This document shows, piece after piece, positions 25,001-37,000 of a DNA stretch of 64,000 nt. The DNA is taken from positions 34,911,470 to 34,975,469 of the forward strand of contig OX393578.1 of NCBI GenBank assembly GCA_947652605.1, given 5' to 3'. The translations under genes and the position numbers were made by a program. Source of the stretch: Elmis aenea. Its lineage: Eukaryota; Arthropoda; Insecta; Coleoptera; Elmidae. How positions within the stretch are numbered: the stretch's first letter is position 1; the number at the start of each line of letters is the position of its first letter. The notes below the pieces were generated by a model. That model was not told the DNA's origin, did not search any database, and saw only the letters and a program-made list of their open reading frames with translations.

Positions 25001-28000
25001 GTGTTGATAGCTATGGGTATGCATCAATATCATTTAACTCTTTACCTGTCCTGTGCATCACATGTAATAACACAACGCATGCTCTGTATGCGCTTTGTGC
25101 ATGACGTGATGCACTTTATTTAAACGATAAAATTTTTCGATAAACGTCTGAAACTTGTTCAGTTTTTTACCTAAATGCCTCAGTTTGTATGTGATTCACA
25201 AAGCGCATGAATATGAATTATCTGAATAATATGGTGAAGTTACTAAAAATATAAAAAACTTTTAAATATAAACTTTTTTTTCTAAGTCATTGCCTTACTT
25301 ATTGCATAACTAATATTTAAAATAATATAATATTTAGCTTTTAACTCAATAAAAATTCATATACAGTGAGCTCGCGTTATAAGCAACTAATGGCGGCCAA
25401 TTCCAATACTAAAAGTTGCTTATATGATAGAAATAGACACGATTAGATTTTTAACATAAATAAATCTTTTTTTTGGTAATAAAACTAAAAATAAAAGTTC
25501 ACACCATCACCATAACAACGCGATCGCGTTGTTATGGTGATCTGTGCGCTACGCCGCTACCTATGTCAAACGATATAAGCACGTGCCACGTACTTCAGTC
25601 GTACTTGTACATCTCTAAAATAAAAAAATATGATTTGATATCATAGCAAGTATACAGTGGGGATGAAACAGCCTTATTTTATAAGTGTTTACTGGACAAA
25701 ACTGTTGGTCATTCACGTAAGAAAAATATCTATACGACGAGTTACTATTATGCCGTGTGCTAATTCCACCGGCAATCATAAATTGAACTTGATGGTCTTT
25801 GGTAAATTATATAAAGCCGAAAAATTGTAGTAATTTCACCTACCAGTTTATTATATCTATTTCTCAAAAAAAATTATTCCTGATAAAAGTTGGTGTATGG
25901 TCTAAAACTAATTTAAGGGGGGAAAAAAGTTAAATAAAAAGTCATAGAAAACTAGATTTTAGCGATTTTTGAAATATTCGCAAGAGTAAAGGGCTCTTAT
26001 TTTAGGGGATTTTAAGAATCTCAAAATAAATCTAAATTTAAAATTTGACGGTCATATTTGAATTTTTATTTTTTAAGAAATTTTAACTTTCAAAAAGTCT
26101 GCAACAAATGGAAAAGTTTTTTATTATCGATTTCTCTGAAAATTTGATTCATAATAAAAGTTGGTGCATGGTCTAAAACCAATTTTAAGATGAAAAAATT
26201 TAAAAAAAAAGTCATGACATGATTTTTTGAATATTAAAATTTCGTAAAAAATAAAAATGAGAATATGACCGTCAGAATTTAAACCAAGCTCGATTTTTAT
26301 ATTCTAAATAACTTCTTCCTATAGAATTTGTTTGTATCTCTTAAAATAAGGGCACTTTACTCTTGCGAATATTTCAAAAATCGCTAAAATCTAGTGTCCT
26401 ATGACTTTTTATTGAACTTTTTTTATCTTAAAATTAGTTTTAGATCATGCACCAACTTTTATCAAGAAAAAAATTTTCTGAGAATCAATAATAAAAAACT
26501 TTTTTATTTGTTGCAGACTTTTTGAATGACGCTGTATATTAATAATATAACTCCTACAAATTTCTTTAGTGCCTTTAACAATATTGACCTTAGCTTGGCT
26601 GTTCTTAAAAGTTGATTTATTCTTTCGATTCAATTTATATTTTCAAATTTTTGTTGCTGTAAATTTTATATTTTACTGACCAAGACCCACAAACAATTAA
26701 GGAAATTTTTCACAAGTTTGACCATGTGTAAAAAATACCCTGTATAACATTTTAAAAATATAGCTAGCGCAAATTGTTAATTAATCTATTATTAATCTAA
26801 TTTTCAAACGAAATTTTACTGCCTTTTTAAATAACTTAAATCTTTAAAAAAAAAAAAGTGCTGTATTGCTGAAAATGTTCACAAAAATATAAATTTTACG
26901 AAAACGGTTGACTTTAGACCCATATAACTTTTTACATTTTTTAAAGTAAATTTTAAGAAAAATCCAAAAATGTAAAAATATACAGGGTGTTCTATTTACA
27001 ATAATTTCAAAGTTTGAGTCCGTTTCCGGTTGAACCGAAAGTCACATTGCAACCTTAATATTTTCATCGAATCCGAAAAATATCATAACGCTCGAATACG
27101 AAATTTCATTGTTATATCTGCCATAGTATTATAGGTATTTGTATTTTTAACCGTCACACTGACAGTTGTTTATATCGTGTACTCTGATACAATCGTTGCT
27201 TATATCAAGTGTTGCTTATAACGAGAGTTGCTTATGTCGTGGGTTGCTTATAACGCGAGCTTACTGTATTTGTTTTGATAATCATTGAAAAAATTTAAAA
27301 CAAATGGATTTTGACACTGAACGAACGCATTCTGTGAAAACTTGTTTTGACATTTGATTATAGCTTCTTTACAATTTTCCAACGTGATGACTTTTGAATA
27401 GCATCCATTGCATCTTCTGCGACGAAGTTTTTTAATTTTTTTCTCACCAAGTTTCTTAATTTATGCTTTTTTATCAATTCATTTGTATCGATTTCAAATG
27501 GACGTACGGCTAATTGCTTCGTAAAATACGTGGACAGGCAAAGGGTTAAACCCAGTATTGCACTTTAAACTTGATATCAATATATCCATGTTTTTTTCTC
27601 AGTACTAGTTAACCATTATCAGTGTCTATATTGATTTTTTTCTAGGTTGGGGAGTACATCATATTCCACGTTCGTAGTAATTATTATGTTGAACAATTTA
27701 ACTACATAATCTTATCGAAAGGCCTAGTGCTGATCACTGGAGATAAAACTATGGAAAATTACGTTAGTACTATGGCTGTAACGTTAAGTGCTGAAATGGC
27801 TCCGGCTGCTACAATTGTTGTGTGGCATGTCAATCAGTATGGAGATGTAACAGCAGACAGTCTTACATTCCCCGTTAACGGAATTAGTCGAAATAAAGTA
27901 AGTTTTAATTATTATTTTTGGGGCGATGAATAAAAACTTTTCTTCTTATTCTAGTTCACAGTTTTAATCAACAACAAAAAGGCGAGAACTGGTCATAAGG

Positions 28001-31000
28001 TAGAGGTTGCAATCTACGGGGAGCCTGGAGCGTATGTTGGTCTATCTGGTATTGACCGAGCATTCTACACCATGCAAGCTGGAAATGAACTGAGTTATGC
28101 ACAGGTGAGCTAAATTTAAACGCTTAATGCCTCGTCACGACGTATGTAATATGTAATGTAATATAACGTGTAATGTAATGCGAATTGTTTGGACGGTACA
28201 GGAGCACGATGCGAATCCTGTTGTTTTTGTATTACATGTAACGCTCGCAGTGACGTAAAACGACGAATTTGCCTTACATTACACGTTACATTACATTACA
28301 TATTACATACGTCTGGACGCACGCTAAGAGGTGTTAATCATTTGTTTTTATGTAATTTTACACAGATTGTGGTAACTATTTAAGATGTAGACTTTAATAA
28401 ATGGGCAAAAGTGTGCAAAATTTTCAGCTAATTTCAAATATGTCGTCAAATTTCTAATGTTTCAAACTGTTAAGAAAATAAACAAAAAAATCAGATTTTT
28501 TTATTTGTGTTTATATCTCGTTTTTAGTTTTAAATTTATGCATATAAACATTTTTATGTTATGGAATGTGAGTAATCAAACAATAATTTTTTTTAATATA
28601 TCTTTAAATGTTTTTTTTGGTAATACTCAATTTTTTTGTTTTTTGTATTGTTTTATATCTTTAGTTGTTAAAAATTTGGTTTTGGTGTGTGGTTATTTTT
28701 AAAATATTGAAGTTTGTTTATTGATGTAAAAAACCAAGATGGTGCTCGCTTAGAAAGCATTTATAGAAATATCAAAAAACAAATGCTATAATTCGATTTT
28801 TCGCATTTCACAACCATTTCATAACATAAACATGTTCAATTTCATAAATGTATTCCTAAGAAAATAATAAATATAAAGAAAAATAAAAAATTGGATTGTT
28901 GGATCGGTTTAATTTATTTAAATTTAAAATCAACTCAAAATTCTACACATTTTTTACATTTAATTGACCATGTAGCTGTTGTAGTTTCCAAGATCTCAAG
29001 AGTGAGATAATATGGTAGAATATTAATTTGATATGAAATAACTTGCAGTGAGAATTTTCTTATCCTGTTTTAAAACACAATTGTTAATAATACCACAGTT
29101 GCTTAAAATTTGTTGTCACAAATGATGTAGTATTGGTTGATCTAAAAGTAAATTTGTGTCAAAATGACCCCCTGTTTTTTAACTTATGTGCAACAAAGGT
29201 TAAACGGGTAAGTTTGTTATAGCATGAAGCAGAAGTATTTAAACAATTACACATTTATTTTACTTACGTAGCTCGTACTCCATTCATTACTGTTTTTATC
29301 CCAACATTGCTACCTTTTCTCAAAAATATCTAAACAACATCATTCAAGCGATCGTGGATTTGTAATAGATGTTAAATTAAATATCAACTTGTTTAAATTT
29401 TTAAAACCATTTCCTCATTGTATTTGAGGAGTGAATGTTGCATAATAAAAAACAAATCCATATGTAAACATTACCTTTTGTGTTAAAAACTTTGGGTTAA
29501 AAAAATGTGAATGGTGTGTTGGTAACAGGAGCAATTAGCAATGGTAATGCAAATTTTTGAGGTTTTATGGCTCTTTACAGTCATGCATTTTGATACATAG
29601 AAACTATTTTTAAACAATATTTGCGTTGCTTTTTATAGTTCCTGCAAAATAGTGAAAATAAGCAACAGCTGTGCACATGTTACTTTATTATCACCAATTG
29701 TTTCTTCTATATTACTGTTACTAATATTTTAAAAATACTCTATTATTTATGCCAAAATCACAATTTAATTTTATTAAAGTTATTCATTAAACTGCATCAG
29801 TGTTAATTTTATTGTAATTAATTGTGTTAATTTTTATGTAAATGAAAACTACAAGTTATTCCTGCATTGATAGTGGTTTGTTCCACCTAATAAAGATGAA
29901 ACAATCAAAGTAGTGCACTTGGTGGCTTACTTAAAACTTTTTAAGGTATAAAAATGAACAGTAGGATTAAGTTCCGTTAAAACTGTTTTGTTTTATTAAA
30001 AATTAGTATAAGAGAAAATTTCTTGCTAATGCAGTAGGATTAAAATTTTTTACATATAAAACAAAGCGATTATTTATATTTTATAGGTTCTAACAAAAAT
30101 GGCAACCTTTGATGAGGAAACCAATGGAACACATCATCACACTTGGATCTCTCACGAAGGAAATCCCGATGAACTTGTGTATTTCCCATCGTCAACCTAC
30201 GGTATTGATGCAAACCGTACTTTTGAATATGTTGGCTTGGTTGTATTCAGTGACGTAGAAGTACCACGACGTTTAAGTTATTGTAACGCCAGCCAAGGTT
30301 ATGGAGAGTGCCTTGATGGAAGATGTTATAGATTAGAAAGACGTTGCGATTTCATTAATGATTGTGAAGATGGAACAGATGAAGCTGGATGTAAGTATAT
30401 TTTATATTTGTAAATTTATTTGGATGTTAACAGAAAAACAGAACCTTAATGATCTTTGTACTTTTTAATTTAGGTCGATATGATAATGGCACAGAATTAT
30501 CGCTATTCCGTAAATATAGGTTCAGTAGAATTTTTAGACAGTATGAAAATGTTTGGTGCTGGAAGGATGTTAATATTGGACCTCATGGTAGATACATTTT
30601 CAACATACCTGTTCCGAGTCGACCGGCCCATTGGATGGTATCAGCATTTTCAATGAGCCCTACTCTAGGATTCGGCATGTTATATAAGGCTATTGAGGTA
30701 CAGTTATTTAAACATTTATCAATTATCAAAATACTTTATGTAATCAATATTTTTTCATTACTAATTGTTCAATCAATTAATAAATTATTGTAATTGGTTA
30801 ATTTCAACAGAAACAAAAATTTAATTTTAAGTAAGATGATCAGATCATCAGTGAGCTTCTCATCATCACACAATACAGGGTGGTCCAAATTCGATGGGAT
30901 TGCATGGGTATCTCGCTTAATGTTCAAGATAGAGAAACGGTTAAATTACCAAAAATGTGCAATTTTTTGAGACAAACTCAGAACCGTTTTCAAAAACATT

Positions 31001-34000
31001 CTATCATTTCCGGTTTTCGAGTTATCGAATAAAAAGTGTTTTTTTGACATATTAATAATGTGTCATATCTCTGTTATTGTTGTAAATATCGAAAATATTT
31101 ATGGAGATTATTTTTAGATATTTTTATGTTTAATTTGATTATACTATTTTTAAAAAAATTACGCTCCCCGTTAAAAAGTTATAACACAAACTTGTCGTTT
31201 TTTAAATGAGAGCGATAGTTGGCTATGGCCTATTTAAATTCCTTCCTTTTTTCTCATTCCAAATATATAAGGGTTGATATATTTATTTTCAATAATACGC
31301 AAGTTACGAAGGTTTTTTAGTTTTTTTTTTTAAGAAAATCATAGTAGGCTGTGAAAACAAAAAAAACAAGGTGTAAAACCTTATAAAACTCGTGTGTTAC
31401 AAGTTTTTTAGTATAATCAAATTAAACATAAAAATATCTAAAAATAATCTCCATAAATATTTTCGATATGACAAAAAAAACCTTTTTATTCAATAACTTG
31501 AAAACCGGAAATGATAGAATATTTTTGAAAACGGTTCTTTGTTTGTCTCAAAAAACTGCACATATTTGGTAATTTAACCGTTTCTCTATCTTAAACATTA
31601 ACCGAGATACCCATGGCATCCCATCGAATTTGGACCACCCTGTACAGTCAATTTTGATTGAACATTTTTTATGAGTAGAAATAAAAAAGTTATTTGAGAC
31701 AGCAGTCTTAAGCGAAACGTCCAGTGTAATGGAATATGTAAATAACTGACCATTTCTTTTTAGTATGTCGGTGTCTTACCGTTCTTTATAAATCTTGAAA
31801 TGCCAAATTCATGTATGCAAGGAGAACAAGTAGGGCTTCGAGTCTCTGTTTTCAATTACATGACTGATGCTATTGAGGCAACTGTTGTACTTCATAACTC
31901 TGCGGATTACAAATTTGTCCATGTTGAAGAAGATGGTCTTGTCCGAGCTTACAATCCTAGGACATCGTTTGGAGAGCATCAATTTTTCATTTACATTATG
32001 GTAAGTACCCTTAAATGTCATATGAACATGTGATGACATTCTGTTGGTATTTGTAGGTCTTAAGCCACCGTGTGTTAAGACTGTTCACTTTTAGTTCTTT
32101 ATTGCTAAACGGCTATTTTCTTTCAGGCACAAGATGCCGTGGTTGTACATATCCCAATCGTACCACAAAGGTTAGGTGATATTGAGATTACTGTTCATGC
32201 CACTACGTTGATTGGAAAAGATCAAGTTACCAGAACTCTTCATGTCGAAGTAATTATATATTATTATTTTATTGGTATTTGTTTTATAGATAAATTTCGT
32301 TTTAGGCCGATGGTGCACCGCAATACCGTCATCAATCGATGTTGCTAGATTTGAGTAACCGTGCCTATGCATTCCAGTATATGCATGTTAACGTCACAGA
32401 GATTCCGATTATTCCATACGATTACGATCGTTACTATGTATATGGTTCAAATAGAGCTCGTGTCTCAGTTGTGGGTGATGTAGTTGGTCCAATTTTCCCA
32501 ACCATGCCTGTGAATGCAACGTCCATGCTTCATTTACCCATGGTAGGTTCATATATAATAGTAAACATCATTTTTCTTGCCCTTGCTGATACACAATCTT
32601 GCTATAAGGTCTTTTTTTTCTTCAAACTAATATGAAAACCGTGAACAAAATTTTTATATTTTGATTCAAAAGCCAATTTTATTGTAAAACTGTAGATATA
32701 ATAACAGATTTACTGTGAACGGTTTAAAGCGAAAATAGTTTGGTATTTTAGTGTCTTAATTTAAGCAACCTGCTAGATCCTTTGTACATGACTTGTAGTG
32801 GTCTACAAACCACCGATGATAAAATATTCTCAATCTTTTGTTTTTGTTTTTTTTAGGACTCTGCTGAACAAAACATGTTCTCATTTGCGGCCAATATGTA
32901 CACGACTTTGTACATGCGTTACACCCAACAAAGAAACAGATCCTTGGAACGTACAGGTTTTTATTACATGAACATTGGATACCAGCGGCAGTTGTCTTTC
33001 ATGCAACCTGATGGATCTTTCAGTTTGTTTAGAAGTGACTGGTAAGTACTTATTTGATAAAAAAACTCGTCAAGCAATAAAACATTGGAATAAGCAATAA
33101 AAATACTTGAACAAAAAAGAAACAGGAGAGCATTGTGAAAAAAAAATGAATCAATTATTTTTTTACTATTTCATATGCTCCTTTTCAAGGAATAAAAGCA
33201 ATAATTTGAAATTTAAATGTTTGATCAATATTATTGTTTTTAAATTTTGTACACCAGAGAATGCTTATTAATTAAATTAAAAACTTACAATACTTTAAAA
33301 AGTTTAACTAATATTAGTAATATTTAGTGTTGATGTTTGCAGTTAGAGTGTCTTTCATTTCATAATTTCATCATCATAAGAAAACAAAACTAAAAATTTA
33401 GTGCCACAGTAATATAAAACAATTTCAAGTTTACATTTTTCGTCAGAATATATGAAACTTTGGGGTGCTTTTTAAGAACACACAGATTGATTCTCAAAAA
33501 AACTGTATTCCAATGATATTAGAAGTGCCGTAATTTCTTGAAGATGTGTACAGGGTGGACCAAATTCGAAAATTTTATATCTCGGTTACCGTAATAGATA
33601 GCGAAAATCTGATTTCAGTCTCTAGGGCTATTTTATTGAGAAAATAACGCCTAGCAATCAGATTTTTTCTATCGAATTCCATTTTGGCACTACAGATAAA
33701 AAATGAAATTTCATCATTTTTGAAAATTTGTTATAACTTCTCTATTTATGAAATTAGAACAAAATGTTAAATAGGTTTTATACAGATTTTTATGCTTAAT
33801 TGAAAAACAAAAGTGATTTTTTTTTTTAGCCATCTTGACTTTCGAGATATGGAGTAAACTTTTATATTTTTAAATGGAAACCTTAGTTGGCCATGACTTT
33901 ATGTGCAAGAGTATTTTTTTAGCTTTTCAAAAATTTATAGTTTTATATATTTGTTGCAAAAAATAACCGAGATATGGCCAATTTTTTAAAAATTCGACCA

Positions 34001-37000
34001 TCAAAGTTTGCCAAGATTTCGTAAACAAGTGATATTTGCAATTATTAAACAACTAGACGTCATTGCCAAGTAAATTCTACAGCAGCCGCTACGTTTTTAT
34101 CACTTACAAAGTAATATTCTAACATATTAAACTTTTCAAAAAGTTCAAATTTAGCCATGTTCACAATACCACAATAAACAGTTATAAAATACAAAAGAAT
34201 ACACGGATTTGCTATAAAGTTGACAAATGTACTTCGAAATGACGTTTAGTTGTTTAATAATAGCAAACATCACTTGTTTACGAAATTATGGCAAACTTTG
34301 ATGATCGAATTTTTACAAAATTGGCCATATCTCGGTTATTTTTTGCAACAAATATATAAAACTATATATTTTTGAAAAGCTAAAAAAAATACTCTTTCAC
34401 ATAAAATCATGGCAAACTAAAGTTTCCATTTAAAAAAATGTAAGTTTAATCCATATCTCAAAAGTCAAGATGGCTTAAAAAAATGTACTTTTGTTTTTCA
34501 ATTAAGCATAAAAATCTGTATAAAAAACCTATATAACATTTTGTTCTAATTTAATAAATAGAGAAGTTATAGCAAAATTTCATAAATAATGAAATTTCAA
34601 TTTTCGTCTGTAGTGCCAAAATGGAATCCGATAGAAAAAATCTGATTGCATAGGCGTTATTTTCTGAAAAAAATAGCCCAAGAGACCAATATCAGATTTT
34701 CGCTATCTATTGCGGTAACCGAGATACTCCGTAAAACATTTGAATTTGGTCCACCCTGTATATCATATAAAGTCAAAATTCTTCAACTTTGAATTTTACA
34801 AAAGACGACCGCTAATGCATCTTTAATATATTGTTTTACTTTTTTGTCAATTGTTTTTTCTCTTACCTAGGAATCAGTCTGCATCATCTGTATGGTTAAC
34901 AGCTTATTGTGCACGTGTTTTCCAAGAGGCAAGTTTCTATGAATGGGAAAATTACATTTACATAGACCCTCAAGTTATTGCGAAAGCAGTAAACTGGGTT
35001 TTGCAACACCAAAACGAAGACGGTGCTTTTTACGAAACAACATGGCTACCTGATAGGAAATATAACCACAGCCTGAACTGGCCAAACGACCCCATCAGAC
35101 ATCGAAATATTACACTTACGGCACACGTTCTTATAATGTTGGATTCTGTAAAAGATTTAACAAGTAAGCGAGAAATTTTTCTTCCGTGTGTATATATTTT
35201 GTTCAATTAAAAAAACTAAATGTTAATTTAATATATTTACAGGTGGTTTAAGTTCAAGGGTGTCCATTGCACAAACGAAGGCTATTCAGTGGTTAGATCG
35301 AAATATGAAGTTACTAGACGAATATGGTCAAGCATTTGATGTTGCGATCGTCTCATACGCACTTATGAAATGTAAAGCACCAAATGCAGAAGCAGCGTTT
35401 AGTTTATTAGCAAGACATGCAAGAATTGAAGGTGGTTTAATGTATTGGGGTAGAGATCATGTGCCTCAACCACCTTATAAAATAGAAAATCAGAAACCTT
35501 TCTTGTTACCTCGACTGCCTTATGAATATGATTCAGAAAACATCGAAGCTACTGCCTATGGGTTGTTAGTATACGTTGCTAGACAAGAATTGTTATTTAT
35601 AGACTACATAGTGCGATGGTTGAATACCCAACGATTAACGGATTGCGGATGGGCTTCGACATCGGATACTGCTAACGCTCTAAAAGCTTTGATTGAATAC
35701 ACATCGGCACAACGTATTCGTGATATTTCAAGTTTGTCCGTTACTGTTGAAGCCACGTCATTACCTGGACAAACGAATGTTTTATATGTCAATGACAATA
35801 ATAGGGGGCAGCTGCAATCCATAGACATTCCTAATGCTTGGGGAACTGTTAAAGTTCAAGCCAAAGGTACAGGTTACGCAATTTTACAAATGTCAGTGCA
35901 ATACAATGTCGATATTGTTCGTTTCCAAACAAAACCACCTGTACCAGCCTTCGATCTGTGGACCAGGATCGACACATCTGGTAGAAATCATTCTCACATT
36001 ACATTCCTTAGTTGTCAAAGGTAAGAATGCACGATATTAAATGTAGATAATGTTGTAAAAATTACATTTATTTGTCAGGTGGACAAATTACAATGAATCG
36101 GAAAGATCGGGCATGACCGTCCTAGATGTAACAATACCCACAGGTTATATAATTCAGCAGCAAAAACTTGATGCATATATTTTGTCGAGAAGAGTTCGAA
36201 ACTTACAAAGAGCTCGTTTCCAAGAACGAAAAGTCTTGTTTTATTTTGATTATGTAAGTGAGAGTAACTGTTAACGATTTCAGAATTCTTATTTCTCATT
36301 AATTCTAGCTGGATGATCAAGAAACTTGTATTAATTTCACGGTAGAACGATGGTATCCTGTTGCCAATATGTCTCGATATTTGCCGATTCGGGTGTACGA
36401 TTATTATGCGCCAGGTATGTATATATTTGTGTCATTAACTAGGCTAAGCATAAACATAAGCCCAATGCTTTTATTCCAAAATGATATGTATGTCATACCT
36501 ACATTTACTAGTTTTGTCAGAATATTGAAAAATGCTGTCTTCTGTTTTAAATCAATGTTAGAAAAAAAATTAGTTTGTGGATTCCTAAGCTTTACTTGCT
36601 CTTGCTATGCAGTAGTAACGCCCCTGATTTTAGTTATGGACAACAAAACAGCTGTTAATCATCTAACAGGGTGTCCCAGATTACATTTCCAGCATGGGGA
36701 TCTCGCTTATTATAGGAGATACAGGTTTCTTTAAATTAGATGAATTACTCCTAGGGATGAGACGAGCCACAATCAATTTTTAAAAGTACAAAATTCCTCA
36801 TGCTTCAGATGTTATAGCAAAAAATATGAAAATGTCGAATTTCTTTTTTGTTTCATAACTTTTTTGTCTTATTTTTTGTTTGTTTGTACTTTTTGAAGGT
36901 ACTTTTTAATGGAGAATGTAACTGTTATTTTAGATTTTTTTTAACACCTACCGTTTTCGAGATATTACCCTCAATTTAATTTTTTCTTATGGGCCGCGAA

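Larger units (their letters stand above)
25364..27266. mobile_element. pogo/Tc1-like element nested in the piggyBac-like element
   Basis: Ends CAGTGAGCTCGCGTTATAAG and CGCGAGCTTACTG are flanked by TA (25362-25363, 27267-27268). Several GTTGCTTATAACG subterminal repeats occur at the right end. The interior block about 26640-26915 is shared with the shorter relative at 60919-61488. Fold-back remnants occupy about 25830-26530. Confidence 0.82.
25038..27545. mobile_element. piggyBac-like element, outermost of a nested stack in Mcr intron 24869-27645
   Basis: Ends CTCTTTACCTGTCC and GGACAGGCAAAGGG are flanked by TTAA (25034-25037, 27546-27549). Left subterminal repeats GTGCATCAC / GTGATGCAC are visible. 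No transposase frame. The interior is occupied by the TA-flanked element 25364-27266. Confidence 0.85.

Noticed and set aside
25506..25541. Palindrome as a transcription-factor operator
   Set aside because: It lies within a transposon in an intron, and nothing ties it to gene control.
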